Assembly: GCF_041821045.1 (NCBI RefSeq)
Contig: NZ_JBGUAW010000002.1
Location: forward strand, 186,001-250,000
Direction: 5' to 3'
DNA length: 64,000 bases
Source of the DNA: Thiohalorhabdus sp. Cl-TMA
Lineage (GTDB): Bacteria; Pseudomonadota; Gammaproteobacteria; Thiohalorhabdales; Thiohalorhabdaceae
The translations under genes were made by a program, and so were the position numbers. Shown one piece after another: positions 52,263 to 61,469 of the stretch (the first letter of the stretch is position 1; each line of letters begins with the position of its first letter). The notes beneath the pieces were generated by a model. It saw only the letters and a list, made by a program, of their open reading frames with translations. It was not told the DNA's origin and searched no databases.

Positions 52263-55147
52263 TGACTGCGAGCGGATTGACCTACTATTCGGATCCTGAG
52301 CACTACGAGGACCATTCCCGCCAGGAGGTGAAGTACACCACCTGCTATATGTGCGCCTGCCGGTGCGGGGTGAAGGTGTATGTGGAGGACAACAAGCTCC
52401 GCTACCTGAAGGGCAACCCCGACCACCCCACCAACCAGGGCGTCCTGTGCGGGAAGGGGTCCGCGGGGATCATGAAGCAGTACTCCCCGGCCAAGCTCCA
52501 GAAGCCCCTGCTGCGCAAGCCCGGTGCCGAGCGCGGCTCCGGAGAGTTCCAGGAGATCTCCTGGGAGGAGGCCCTGGGCATGCTCTCCGAGCGGCTGGAG
52601 AAGATCCGCTCCAGCGACCCGCGCAAGCTCGCCTTCTTCACCGGCCGCGACCAGATGCAGGCCCTAACCGGCCTGTGGGCGACCCAGTTCGGCACGCCGA
52701 ACTTCGCCGCCCACGGTGGCTTCTGCTCGGTGAACATGGCGGCCGGCGGCATCTACACCACCGGCTCCCCGTTCTGGGAGTTCGGTAGCCCCGACTGGGA
52801 CCGCACCAAGTACTTCCTGATGTGGGGAGTGGCCGAGGACCACGACTCCAACCCCATCAAGATCGGTCTGGAGAAGATCAAGCGCCGGGGCGCCAAGTTC
52901 GTGGCCATCAATCCGGTGCGTACCGGCTATGCGGCCATCGCCGACGACTGGGTGGGCATCCGACCGGGCACGGACGCCATGCTGGCGCTGTCCATGGTCC
53001 ACGTCCTGCTCGAGCGTGAGCTGTTCGACTGGGAATACCTGATCCGCTACACCAACGCGCCCTACCTGGTGATCGACAACGAGGGCGCCTCGGATCACGG
53101 CCTGTTCCTGCGCGATGGCGACGGCCGCCCGCTGATCTGGGACCAGAACGCTGGGGATTTCGCCGACGCCACCGGCACCGATATCGCGCCCGCGCTGTTC
53201 GGCGAGTTCACCGGCCCGGACGGCGAGCGGGTCAAGACCGCCATGACGCTCATGGCGGAGCGCTACCTCTCCGAGGAGTACAGCCCGGAGCGTGCCGCGG
53301 AGATCACCGGCATCGATGCCGAGCGCATCGAGCAGATCGCCCTGGAGATGGCCCACGTGGCCTTCCGCGAGACCATCGAGATCGACCAGGAGTGGACCGA
53401 CTGGGCGGGCCGCAAGCAGGAAAAGTTCATCGGCCGGCCCGTGTCCATGCACGCCATGCGCGGCATCTCCGCCCACTCCAACGGCTTCCAGACCTGCCGG
53501 TCCATCCACTTCCTGCAGATGCTGCTGGGTACCGTGGACGTGCCGGGCGGGTTCCGCTCCAAGCCGCCCTTCCCCAAGCCGGTTCCACCCAACGCCAAGC
53601 CCATGGGGGGTGACGTGGAGAAGGCGCTGGCGCCCGACACGCCGCTGGCCGGGGCACCCCTGGGCCAGCCCACGGCGCCGGAGGACCTGCTGTACACCGA
53701 GGACGGCAAGCCCCTGCGGATCGACAAGGCCTACACCTGGGAGGCGCCGCTGGCCGCCCACGGCATGATGCACATGGTCCTCACCAACGCCTACAACGAG
53801 GACCCGTACCCCATCGATACCTTCATGACGTTCATGGCGAACATGTCGTGGAACTCCACCATGAACACCACGGGCGTCATGGACATGCTCACCGCCAAGA
53901 AGGACGACGGCGAGTACCGCATCCCCTTCGTGGTGGTCTCGGACGCGTTCCACTCGGAGATGGTCAACTACTCCGACCTGGTGCTGCCGGATACCACGTA
54001 CTTCGAGCGCTACGACTGCATCTCCATGCTCGACCGGCCCATCTCCGAGCCGGACGGTCCGGCCGATGCTATCCGCCATCCGGTCATCGAGCCGGACCGG
54101 GACGTGCGCGCCTTCCAGGAGGTGCTGGTGGACCTGGCGGGGCGGCTGAAGCTGCCGGCCTTTACCGACGAAGACGGCGAGCCGAAGTACAAGGACTACA
54201 AGGACTTCATCGCCAACTTCGAGCGCGCGCCCGGCATCGGCTTCCTTTCCGGCTGGCGCGGCAAGGACGGCGAGAAATCGCTGGTGGGCGAGCCCAATCC
54301 CAATCAGTGGGAGAAGTACCTGGAGAATCAGTCCTTCTTCGCCTACCACCTGCCCGAGCGCATGCGGTTCTACAAGGGCTGGAACAAGGACTACCTGGAA
54401 TTCGCCAAGGAGTCCGGCTACCTGGGCTCCAGCGATCCGGTGGTGATGAACTTCTATTCCGAGCCGCTGCAGCGCTTCCGGCTGGCGGGCGAGGGGGTCT
54501 ACGACGGGCCCCGGCCCGAGGATCCGGTGGACCGCGAGCGACTGAAGAGCTACTTCGATCCGCTGCCCTTCTGGTACAAGCCGCTCGAGCAGCAGCGCGT
54601 GGAGGACGACGAGTATCCGTTCTTCGCCCTCACGCAGCGGCCCATGATCATGTACCACTCCTGGGACTCCCAGAACGCCTGGCAGCGCCAGATCCTGGCC
54701 AAGAACTACCTCTACATGAACCGGGCGCGCGCCGAGCAGCTGGGCATCCCGGACCAGGGGTGGGCCTGGGTGGAGAGCCACCACGGCAAGATCCGCTGCC
54801 AGGTGAAGCACATGGAGGGTACCGAGCCCACCACGGTGTGGACCTACAACGCCATCGGCAAGCAGAAGGGCTCCTGGGGACTGAAGACCGAGGCGGCCGA
54901 GTCCAACGAGGGCTTCCTCATGAACCACCTCATATCCGAGCTGCTGCCGGAGAAGATGGGCGAACGGCGGATTACCAACTCGGACCCGATCACCGGGCAG
55001 GCGGCCTGGTTCGACCTCCGGGTCAGGATCTCCCCGGCGGCTCCGGGGGAGCACGGCGTCTGGCCGGAATTCCCCGAGATCAAGCCCTTCCCGGGTGAGC
55101 CGGAGCGTCCCGAGGTGCTGCGGTACGACACGCGGGGCCGGAAGTAA
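52262..55147 (+). CDS. soeA: Cytoplasmic sulfite dehydrogenase molybdoprotein SoeA
   Basis: A 961-residue molybdopterin oxidoreductase of the DMSO-reductase superfamily. The N-terminal [4Fe-4S] site has Cys28, Cys31, Cys35 and Cys63 (TTCYMCACRCGVKVY; GVLCGKG). There is no signal peptide, so the enzyme works in the cytoplasm, as known for SoeA, which oxidises sulfite to sulfate and feeds quinone. The middle includes FFTGRDQMQALTGLWATQFG and HGGFCSVNMAAGG. It is followed by a four-cluster ferredoxin subunit and a DmsC-type anchor, and lies in a sulfur-oxidation cluster; these together favour SoeA over other family members. Confidence 0.93.
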   Translation: MTASGLTYYSDPEHYEDHSRQEVKYTTCYMCACRCGVKVYVEDNKLRYLKGNPDHPTNQGVLCGKGSAGIMKQYSPAKLQKPLLRKPGAERGSGEFQEISWEEALGMLSERLEKIRSSDPRKLAFFTGRDQMQALTGLWATQFGTPNFAAHGGFCSVNMAAGGIYTTGSPFWEFGSPDWDRTKYFLMWGVAEDHDSNPIKIGLEKIKRRGAKFVAINPVRTGYAAIADDWVGIRPGTDAMLALSMVHVLLERELFDWEYLIRYTNAPYLVIDNEGASDHGLFLRDGDGRPLIWDQNAGDFADATGTDIAPALFGEFTGPDGERVKTAMTLMAERYLSEEYSPERAAEITGIDAERIEQIALEMAHVAFRETIEIDQEWTDWAGRKQEKFIGRPVSMHAMRGISAHSNGFQTCRSIHFLQMLLGTVDVPGGFRSKPPFPKPVPPNAKPMGGDVEKALAPDTPLAGAPLGQPTAPEDLLYTEDGKPLRIDKAYTWEAPLAAHGMMHMVLTNAYNEDPYPIDTFMTFMANMSWNSTMNTTGVMDMLTAKKDDGEYRIPFVVVSDAFHSEMVNYSDLVLPDTTYFERYDCISMLDRPISEPDGPADAIRHPVIEPDRDVRAFQEVLVDLAGRLKLPAFTDEDGEPKYKDYKDFIANFERAPGIGFLSGWRGKDGEKSLVGEPNPNQWEKYLENQSFFAYHLPERMRFYKGWNKDYLEFAKESGYLGSSDPVVMNFYSEPLQRFRLAGEGVYDGPRPEDPVDRERLKSYFDPLPFWYKPLEQQRVEDDEYPFFALTQRPMIMYHSWDSQNAWQRQILAKNYLYMNRARAEQLGIPDQGWAWVESHHGKIRCQVKHMEGTEPTTVWTYNAIGKQKGSWGLKTEAAESNEGFLMNHLISELLPEKMGERRITNSDPITGQAAWFDLRVRISPAAPGEHGVWPEFPEIKPFPGEPERPEVLRYDTRGRK

Positions 55148-55156
55148 GCAGCCGTC

Positions 55157-55873
55157 ATGGCGAGCAAGGAGCACACGATGAAACTCGGACTGGTCATCGA
55201 TCTGGATACATGCGTGGGCTGCCACGCCTGCGCCACCGCCTGCAAGGAATGGAACGCCTCGGGCGTCACCGGACCTATCTCGGACTACGATCCCTACGGG
55301 GCCGAGCCTTCCGGGGTCTGGTTCAACCGCATCCGCCATTTCGAGGTGGGGGAGTACCCGGAGAACAAGACCGTCAACTTCCCCATGTCCTGCCTGCACT
55401 GCGAGAACGCCGAGTGCGTGACCGTGTGCCCCACCGGCGCCTCCATCAAGCGGGAAGAGGACGGGATCGTCCTGGTGGACCAGGACAAGTGCATGGGCTG
55501 CAACCTGTGCTCCTGGGCCTGCCCGTACGGCGCCCGCGAGCTGGACAAGTCCAGCGGGACCATGAAGAAGTGCACCCTGTGCGTGGACCGCATCTACGAT
55601 GAGGAGCTCGAGGAGCGGGAGCGCCAGCCGGCCTGTGTGCTCGCCTGCCCGGCCCATGCCCGGATGTTCGGCGACCTGGAGGATCCGGACTCGGCGGTGG
55701 GCGAGACCGTGCGCCGTCGCGGCGGTTACTCCCTCATGCCGGAGCTCGGCTACGAGCCCACCAACCAGTACCTGCCGCCGCGCGCCAGCCGGCCCATTCC
55801 CACCGATGACCTGCCCAAGCCCAACGCCAAGGACAAGGTCAAGGAATGGACCAACAAGGTGGTCAACCGGTAG
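55157..55873 (+). CDS. soeB: Sulfite dehydrogenase iron-sulfur subunit SoeB
   Basis: A 238-residue ferredoxin-like subunit with four [4Fe-4S] sites: CVGCHACATACKEWN, CLHCENAECVTVCPTGA, CMGCNLCSWACPYGAR and CTLCVDR with CVLACPAHA. It passes electrons from SoeA to the membrane subunit. No Tat or Sec signal, in line with a cytoplasmic complex. The ATG follows AGCCGTC weakly; an internal ATG eight codons on (MKLGLVIDLDTC) is an alternative start. The gap to soeA is 9 bases. Confidence 0.94.
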   Translation: MASKEHTMKLGLVIDLDTCVGCHACATACKEWNASGVTGPISDYDPYGAEPSGVWFNRIRHFEVGEYPENKTVNFPMSCLHCENAECVTVCPTGASIKREEDGIVLVDQDKCMGCNLCSWACPYGARELDKSSGTMKKCTLCVDRIYDEELEERERQPACVLACPAHARMFGDLEDPDSAVGETVRRRGGYSLMPELGYEPTNQYLPPRASRPIPTDDLPKPNAKDKVKEWTNKVVNR

Positions 55874-55926
55874 CGGCCGGGCCGCGCCCAATCCGACGCA
55901 CTGCAGTCAAGGAGCCATAGGGAGCC

Positions 55927-56865
55927 ATGAAACCGGCATTCTCGGTGATTCTTTTCACGGTCGCCTCCGGAGCGGGGTTCGGCCTCATCATGCTGGGCAT
56001 CCTCTTCGATCTGTTCGGCCTGGGCGGGGGGCTGGACCGCAGCAGCCTGCTGGCGGCGGGCGGCCTGGCCTTCGTCCTGATCTCGGTGGGTCTGCTGGCC
56101 TCCACCGCGCACCTGGCCAACCCCAAGAACGCGTGGCGCTCGTTCTCCCGGTTCAAGACCTCCTGGCTGTCCAAGGAGGGGGTGTTCGCGGTCCTCTTCT
56201 ACCCCTTCTTCCTGCTCTACATGCTGGGGGTCTACAGCGGCGCCGGTAGTACCCCGGGGTGGGCGCTGTTCTTCGGGGTGATCGCCTTCCTCCTTGGTCT
56301 GGCCACCTTGTTCTCCACCGGCATGATCTACGCCAGCCTCAAGACCATCCGGCAATGGTCGAGCCCGCTGGTGCCGGTGAACTATCTGACCAAGGCCTTC
56401 AGTACCGGAATCCTATTGTTGTATGCCCTGGGCCTGGGCGGCCTGCAGCCGGTCAGCGGGATGATCGCCCTGGCGGCGGCGCTCATACTCCTGGCCGCCA
56501 TGGTGAAGTCCGTCTACTACTTCTGGGTGGCGCAGCCGGCCGGTCCCACCATCAATACCGCCACGGGCTTTACCCGGGCCAAGGTCCAGATACTGGATCC
56601 CGGCCACAGCTACGGCACCTTCCTCACCCACGAGTTCGGCTACGTACCGCCCGCCAACCTCGTGAAGGGCCTCAAGGTGGGGGTCTACGTCTTCACCTAT
56701 CTGCTGCCCCTGGTCCTGCTTTGGCCGGCCGCGGAGGCGCCCGGCAGCGGCGTCATGTGGGTGGCCGCCGTTTCCGCCCTGGCCGGCGCGGCCATGGAGC
56801 GCTGGCTGTTCTTCGCCGAGGCCCGGCATGTGGTCAACCTTTACCACGGCGCGCAAACCACCTGA
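55927..56865 (+). CDS. soeC: Sulfite dehydrogenase membrane subunit SoeC (DmsC-type)
   Basis: A 312-residue polytopic protein of the DmsC/NrfD-like anchor family with about eight helices (for example AFSVILFTVASGAGFGLIML, LAAALILLAAMVKSVYYFW). It should bind quinone and receive electrons from SoeB. HLANPKNAWRSFSRFKTSWL and STGMIYASLKTIRQW are typical DmsC blocks. It ends the moeA-soeABC run; 96 bases separate it from the rhodanese gene. Confidence 0.93.
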   Translation: MKPAFSVILFTVASGAGFGLIMLGILFDLFGLGGGLDRSSLLAAGGLAFVLISVGLLASTAHLANPKNAWRSFSRFKTSWLSKEGVFAVLFYPFFLLYMLGVYSGAGSTPGWALFFGVIAFLLGLATLFSTGMIYASLKTIRQWSSPLVPVNYLTKAFSTGILLLYALGLGGLQPVSGMIALAAALILLAAMVKSVYYFWVAQPAGPTINTATGFTRAKVQILDPGHSYGTFLTHEFGYVPPANLVKGLKVGVYVFTYLLPLVLLWPAAEAPGSGVMWVAAVSALAGAAMERWLFFAEARHVVNLYHGAQTT

Positions 56866-56961
56866 AAATGCACCCGGAGGGAATTCCCAAGCGAGCCTTG
56901 TGGTCTTAATATTAGAATTTGGCTACGTTCCGGAATAGTGAATTAGGGGGTAAATGCGTCT

Positions 56962-57285
56962 ATGGCTTCCTTGCGCGAGATTACTCCGGAGGAGCTCAAG
57001 GGCTGGTCCGGGGGGTCGCTTCAGCTGATCGACGTGCGTAACGATGGGGAGGTGCAGCGCGGGGTGATTCCCGGCATGGTCCACATCCCCATGCACCTCG
57101 TGCCGGTGCGGACCGAGGAGCTGGACCCCGGGCGGCCGGTGGTCGTCTACTGCGCCAGCGGGGCGCGCTCGGCGCAGGTCGGGCATTATCTGGTCCAGAA
57201 CGGGTTTGGCGAGGTTTATAACCTCATAGGGGGAATACAGGATTGGGCACAGCAATATCCCCTAACGGCCCCGCAAGAAGCATAA
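56962..57285 (+). CDS. Single-domain rhodanese
   Basis: A 107-residue cytoplasmic sulfurtransferase. The active-site loop is VVYCASGARS with Cys64; LIDVRNDGEVQRGVIPG is the usual N-terminal motif. In sHdr sulfur oxidisers a rhodanese, TusA and DsrE3 form the sulfur-relay set that delivers sulfane sulfur to the oxidation complex, and this order is seen here. The start ATG at 56962 is 12 bases after GGGGG. Confidence 0.93.
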   Translation: MASLREITPEELKGWSGGSLQLIDVRNDGEVQRGVIPGMVHIPMHLVPVRTEELDPGRPVVVYCASGARSAQVGHYLVQNGFGEVYNLIGGIQDWAQQYPLTAPQEA

Positions 57286-57413
57286 GTCAGCTATAAGGGA
57301 GGAAATAAAGCACCCTTATTCTTTTATCAAAAGATTTGCGTTGCCTGTTGGGTACACCTGGCCCATTCTCTCTGACATTTAGGGCTCACCGCTTTCACCA
57401 GGAGGGATGGCGA

Positions 57414-57644
57414 ATGCCGGAAGCGAATCAGGAACTGGACGCCCGCGGTCTGAATTGCCCGCTGCCGATCCTGCGGACCAAGAAGGCGCTGAAGGACATG
57501 GGCTCCGGCGAGGTCCTCAAGATCCTGGCCACCGATCCGGGTGCCGTGAAGGACTTTGAAGCCTATGCCAGCCAGTCCGGCGACGAACTGCTGGAGCATA
57601 GCGAGAACAATGGCGAGTACACCTTCTTCCTGAAGAAGGCGTGA
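57414..57644 (+). CDS. tusA: Sulfur carrier protein TusA
   Basis: A 76-residue TusA protein with the signature LDARGLNCPLPILRTKKAL; Cys15 carries the persulfide. In sulfur oxidisers it donates sulfur toward the sHdr (or Dsr) machinery. The ATG at 57414 follows AGGAGGG; the frame is open upstream but without similarity. A terminator-like hairpin follows. Confidence 0.96.
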   Translation: MPEANQELDARGLNCPLPILRTKKALKDMGSGEVLKILATDPGAVKDFEAYASQSGDELLEHSENNGEYTFFLKKA

Positions 57645-57650
57645 TAACCG

Positions 57651-57681
57651 AAAGGGGGCGCGGCTACGCGCTCTCTTTTTT
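57651..57681 (+). terminator. Terminator-like hairpin between tusA and dsrE3
   Basis: GCGCG and CGCGC with a 4-base loop, extended by G-C, G-T and A-T pairs into AAAGGGG / CTCTCTTT, then T6. It fits a leaky intrinsic terminator inside the sulfur-relay operon. The dsrE3 ribosome-binding site lies just after it. Confidence 0.6.
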
Positions 57682-57705
57682 GTTCCGGGGGAGGGGAACA
57701 CTGCT

Positions 57706-58179
57706 ATGGCCGATGACAAGAAGCTCGCCATTATCGCCACGAAAGGAACGCTGGACTGGGCCTATCCGCCCTTCATCCTGGCGTCCACCGCGGCGGCATT
57801 GGGCTACGAGACACAGATATTTTTTACCTTTTACGGACTCAACCTGCTGAAGAAGGACATCAGCGACATCAAGGTCAGCCCGCTGGGCAATCCGGCCATG
57901 CCGATGCCCATGCCCATTCCCAATCTGGTGCAAGTGCTTCCGGGCATGGAGGCGATGGCGACCTCGATGATGAAGAAAAAGATGAAAGCAAAGGGGGTGG
58001 CCAGCCTGGAGGATCTCCGCGATCTGTGCCAGGAGGCCGAGGTCACCATGATCGCCTGTCAGATGACCGTCGATCTGTTTGATTACAACCCGAAAGATTT
58101 CATCGACGGAATCGATTACGGCGGCGCGGCGACCTTCTTCGAGTTTGCGGGTGGATCGGATATTTCCCTGTTCATCTAG
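57706..58179 (+). CDS. dsrE3: DsrE3-type sulfurtransferase
   Basis: A 157-residue DsrE/F-like protein of the DsrE3 group found with sHdr genes. It has the fold elements LAIIATKGTLDWAYPPFIL and AALGYETQIFFTFYG and the active-site Cys118 in VTMIACQMTVDLF; Cys108 is also near. DsrE3A proteins exchange sulfur with TusA. A Met/Pro run (AMPMPMPIPN) lies between. It precedes hdrC1 by 155 bases. Only one dsrE3 copy is seen here. Confidence 0.92.
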   Translation: MADDKKLAIIATKGTLDWAYPPFILASTAAALGYETQIFFTFYGLNLLKKDISDIKVSPLGNPAMPMPMPIPNLVQVLPGMEAMATSMMKKKMKAKGVASLEDLRDLCQEAEVTMIACQMTVDLFDYNPKDFIDGIDYGGAATFFEFAGGSDISLFI

Positions 58180-58334
58180 ACGGGGAAGAGCCGGGAATCC
58201 GCCCGGAAGCATGCCGTTTCGTCCGGGAGTCAAAGCGGTAGGGCGGCGATAAGTCCGACTTTTTTGGTCGGGTTCCGGAGCCCTTGCGCGGGCGGTTCCG
58301 GCTGCAGGATCACCACCAATCAGGAGTGGAGGCG

Positions 58335-59018
58335 ATGGCTACTTACGCCGAGATGCAGGATATATTCAACGAGATCACCCAGGACTTCCGTTACGACCAT
58401 GAGCTCAACGGTTGCCTGAACTGCGGCATTTGCACCGCCACTTGCCCCTCCGCGCACTTCTACGACTACTCCCCGCGGGAGATCGTCCAGCTGCTGTGGA
58501 CCGAGAACGTGGAGCAGGTCTACAACGCCATGCAGGAAAAGATCTGGGCCTGCGCCCAGTGCATGACCTGCGCGGCGCGGTGCCCCTTCCGCAACAGTCC
58601 CGGTGGACTGGTCATGATCATGCGCGAGGTGGCCATCAAGCACGGTTTCGAGTCCGCCAAGCAGGTGCTGCGGCCCTTCGGCCGGGTGATGCTCAAGCTC
58701 ATCACCACCGGCAACCAGCTTTCCCCCGACATGATCCAGCCGGACGCCTTTCCCGACTGGGGTCCCAATATCCAGAAGGTGGAGGGGGATCTGCAGACCC
58801 TCCGGAACGCCATCCCCGTGAAGACCCTCCAGACGGTGGAGACTGCTTGGGAGGTAAGCCTGAAGACCTCCGTCGAGATGTACACCATCTGGGAGATGAC
58901 GGGCGTGCTGTCCTCCCTGGAAACGATGGACGAGAACCTCTTCGACGTGATCGAGGACTTCATCGACGAGAAGCGCGAGGACTACGAGGACTGGCTCGAG
59001 GAGCAGGAAGAGGACTAA
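58335..59018 (+). CDS. hdrC1: sHdr complex iron-sulfur subunit HdrC1
   Basis: A 227-residue HdrC-like protein with two [4Fe-4S] motifs (CLNCGICTATCPSAHFYDY and CAQCMTCAARCPFRN) and a helical, acidic C-terminus. The sHdr complex in the cytoplasm oxidises sulfane sulfur to sulfite. The ATG at 58335 follows GAGTGGAGGC. hdrB1 follows after 54 bases. Confidence 0.94.
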   Translation: MATYAEMQDIFNEITQDFRYDHELNGCLNCGICTATCPSAHFYDYSPREIVQLLWTENVEQVYNAMQEKIWACAQCMTCAARCPFRNSPGGLVMIMREVAIKHGFESAKQVLRPFGRVMLKLITTGNQLSPDMIQPDAFPDWGPNIQKVEGDLQTLRNAIPVKTLQTVETAWEVSLKTSVEMYTIWEMTGVLSSLETMDENLFDVIEDFIDEKREDYEDWLEEQEED

Positions 59019-59072
59019 TTCCGGTTAGTCGTCGCTCCGAGTAGCTGCTTCCGAATATACAGGAGAGCAACC

Positions 59073-60416
59073 ATGGCCGATCAAAATACTCCCGATCAGG
59101 GCGGCATCGCCGGGCACGGATCCTTCTTCCAGCCCACCGACCTGTCCCCGCAGGAGGCCCAGGCGGCCACCGAGTGGGTCCGCAAGGAGGTGGACAAGCG
59201 CCGATACCAGAATGAAGAGCGCGTGGACGATATCCGCGAGCACATGTGGGAGCTCGAGAAGGACGGCGAGATCATCGTCCACCGCATTACCGATGACCAC
59301 GAGCCCATCGACGTCGAGACCCTCTATGGCTGGAACAAGAAGGTCCCGACCCGGCAGCTCTGGCATCACAAGTCCTGCGGCCAGTGCGGCAACATCCCCG
59401 GGTATCCCGCCAGCCTCCTGTGGCTCATGAACAATCTGGGCATGGAGCCGGGCAAGGACTACCTGGACGAGACGGACCAGACCTCCTGCACCGCCTGGAA
59501 CTACCACGGCTCCGGCATCGGCAACGTGGAATCCCTGGCGGCGGTGTTCCTGCGCAACTTCCATCAGGCCTACGTCTCCGGCAAGCAGCACGGCTACGAC
59601 GACGGGCACTTCTTCCCGCTGGTGCACTGCGGCACCTCCTTCGGCAACTACAAGGAGATCCGCAAGTACCTCATCGAATCCGCCGAGCTGCGCGAGAAGG
59701 TCACCAAGATCCTCGACAAGCTGGGCCGGACCGTGGACGGCAAGCTGGTGATCCCGGAGGAGGTGGTGCACTACTCCGAGTGGGTGCACGTGATGCGCAA
59801 CCGCATCGCCTCGGAGCTGCAGACCATCGACATGAGCAACATCCGGGTGACGATGCACGTCGCCTGCCACTACTACAAGATGATCCACGAGGACGCGGTC
59901 TATGACCCCAACGTCCTCGGCGGCAACCGGACCGCCATCGGCACCGCCATGGCCCAGGCCCTGGGCGCCCAGGTGATCGACTACTCCACCTGGTACGACT
60001 GCTGCGGCTTCGGTTTCCGGCACATTATTTCCGAGCGCGAGTTCACCCGGTCCTTCACCATCGACCGGAAGATCAAGGTCGCGCAGGAGGAGGCCCAGGC
60101 CGACGTGATGCTCGGCAACGATACGGGCTGCATTACCACCATGGATAAGAACCAGTGGATCGGTAAGGCGCACAACCAGCCCTATCAGATGCCCATCATC
60201 GCCGAGGTTCAGCTGGCGGCCCTGGCCTGCGGCGCGGACCCGTTCAAGATCGTGCAGCTGCAGTGGCACGCCTCCCCGGTGGAGGAGCTCGTCGAGAAGA
60301 TGGGCATCTCCTGGGCCGACGCCAAGGCCAATTTCGAGGCCTACCTCAAGGAAGTGGAGAAGGGCAATATCGAATATCTCTATAACCCCGAACTGGCGTA
60401 CGGAGGCACGAATTAA
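59073..60416 (+). CDS. hdrB1: sHdr complex subunit HdrB1
   Basis: A 447-residue HdrB-like subunit. The two cysteine-rich CCG-type motifs are seen as HKSCGQCGNIPGYPAS with TSCTAWN, and MHVACHYYKMI with YDCCGFGFRH and NDTGCITTM. An N-terminal ~90-residue extension precedes them. CCG domains hold unusual iron-sulfur clusters, the likely site of sulfur chemistry. The stop abuts the hdrA start (TAA then ATG). Confidence 0.94.
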   Translation: MADQNTPDQGGIAGHGSFFQPTDLSPQEAQAATEWVRKEVDKRRYQNEERVDDIREHMWELEKDGEIIVHRITDDHEPIDVETLYGWNKKVPTRQLWHHKSCGQCGNIPGYPASLLWLMNNLGMEPGKDYLDETDQTSCTAWNYHGSGIGNVESLAAVFLRNFHQAYVSGKQHGYDDGHFFPLVHCGTSFGNYKEIRKYLIESAELREKVTKILDKLGRTVDGKLVIPEEVVHYSEWVHVMRNRIASELQTIDMSNIRVTMHVACHYYKMIHEDAVYDPNVLGGNRTAIGTAMAQALGAQVIDYSTWYDCCGFGFRHIISEREFTRSFTIDRKIKVAQEEAQADVMLGNDTGCITTMDKNQWIGKAHNQPYQMPIIAEVQLAALACGADPFKIVQLQWHASPVEELVEKMGISWADAKANFEAYLKEVEKGNIEYLYNPELAYGGTN

Positions 60417-61469
60417 ATGTCCGACACCGTTCTTGTCGTAGGTGGCGGTCCGGCTGGCCTGGCGGCGGCGAACGCCGCCAGCACCGCCGGCAAGAAGGTC
60501 GCCCTGGTGGAGAAGGAAGACATCCTCGGCGGGGCTCCCATCCTTTCCGGCTACGCCAAGCTGGTTCCCAGCGGGGAATGGGCCAAGGACGCCATCGGGC
60601 GCATGGTCAAGCGGGTGGAGGATGACGACAACGTGACCGTCTACACCTCCACCAAGGTGGAGCAGTTCGACGGCGAGCCCGGCAGCTTCACCGCCAAGCT
60701 CTCCAACGGCGAGACCGTGGAGTGCGGCGCCACGGTGCTCGGCACCGGCTTTACCCACTTCGACTCCATCAACAAGCCGGAGTGGGGCTTCGGCATGTAC
60801 GAGGACGTGGTGACCACCACCCAGCTGGAGCAGATGGTGGGCAGCGGCGCGGTGAAGTGCCCCTCCGACGGACGCGTCCCGGAGCGGGTGGCGATTCTCC
60901 TGTGCGTAGGCTCCCGGGACCGGCAGATCGGCCGCGAGTGGTGCTCCAAGATCTGCTGCACGGTCTCCTGCAACCTGGCCATGGAGGTCAAGGAGCTGTC
61001 GCCGGAGACGGACGTCTACATCTACTACATGGACATCCGCACCTTCGGACTCTACGAGGACAAGTTCTACTGGAAGTCCCAGGAAGAGTTCAAAACCAAG
61101 TTCGTCAAGGCCCGGATCGCCGAGGTTACCACCTCCGAGGACGGCCGCCTGCTGGTGAAGGGCGAGGACACCCTGGTCAAGCGGCCCATCATCATCCCGT
61201 TCGACATGGTGGTCCACGCCATCGGCATGGATCCCCAGGACGACAATCCGGAGATCTCCAAGACCTTCGGCATCGGCCTGGAGGAGCATGGCTACATCGC
61301 CCGGGCCGAGATGTACACCAACACCCAGGGCACCACCCGCGAAGGGGTGTTCGTGGCCGGCGCCGCCACCGGGCCCAACGATATCGACAGCAGCGTCGCC
61401 GAGGGCCAGTCCGCGGCCCTGCGCGCGGTAGCGACCGTCAATGGCGTGGCTGAGAAGAAAGCAAGCTAA
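60417..61469 (+). CDS. hdrA: sHdr complex flavoprotein subunit HdrA
   Basis: A 350-residue FAD-binding subunit, shorter than methanogen HdrA as is usual in sHdr. The dinucleotide fold starts VLVVGGGPAGLAAANAAS. A cluster-binding region CVGSRDRQIGREWCSKICCT and VSCN follows. The C-terminal GVFVAGAATGPNDIDSSVAE is the second FAD-binding block. It takes electrons from HdrB/C; the acceptor in vivo is still unsettled. Its end overlaps the next gene by 29 bases. Confidence 0.95.
   Translation: MSDTVLVVGGGPAGLAAANAASTAGKKVALVEKEDILGGAPILSGYAKLVPSGEWAKDAIGRMVKRVEDDDNVTVYTSTKVEQFDGEPGSFTAKLSNGETVECGATVLGTGFTHFDSINKPEWGFGMYEDVVTTTQLEQMVGSGAVKCPSDGRVPERVAILLCVGSRDRQIGREWCSKICCTVSCNLAMEVKELSPETDVYIYYMDIRTFGLYEDKFYWKSQEEFKTKFVKARIAEVTTSEDGRLLVKGEDTLVKRPIIIPFDMVVHAIGMDPQDDNPEISKTFGIGLEEHGYIARAEMYTNTQGTTREGVFVAGAATGPNDIDSSVAEGQSAALRAVATVNGVAEKKAS

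Noticed and set aside
52664-55891. Very long minus-strand open frame opposite soeA and soeB
   Set aside because: GC-rich third positions keep the antisense frame open; it has no similarity to a known fold and soeA/soeB are certain.
58251-58275. Hairpin CCGAC-T-rich loop-GTCGG before hdrC1
   Set aside because: The T run is in the loop rather than after the stem and the stem has only 5 pairs; not called a terminator.
59025-61289. Long minus-strand open frame opposite hdrB1 and hdrA
   Set aside because: A codon-bias shadow of well-supported sHdr genes.
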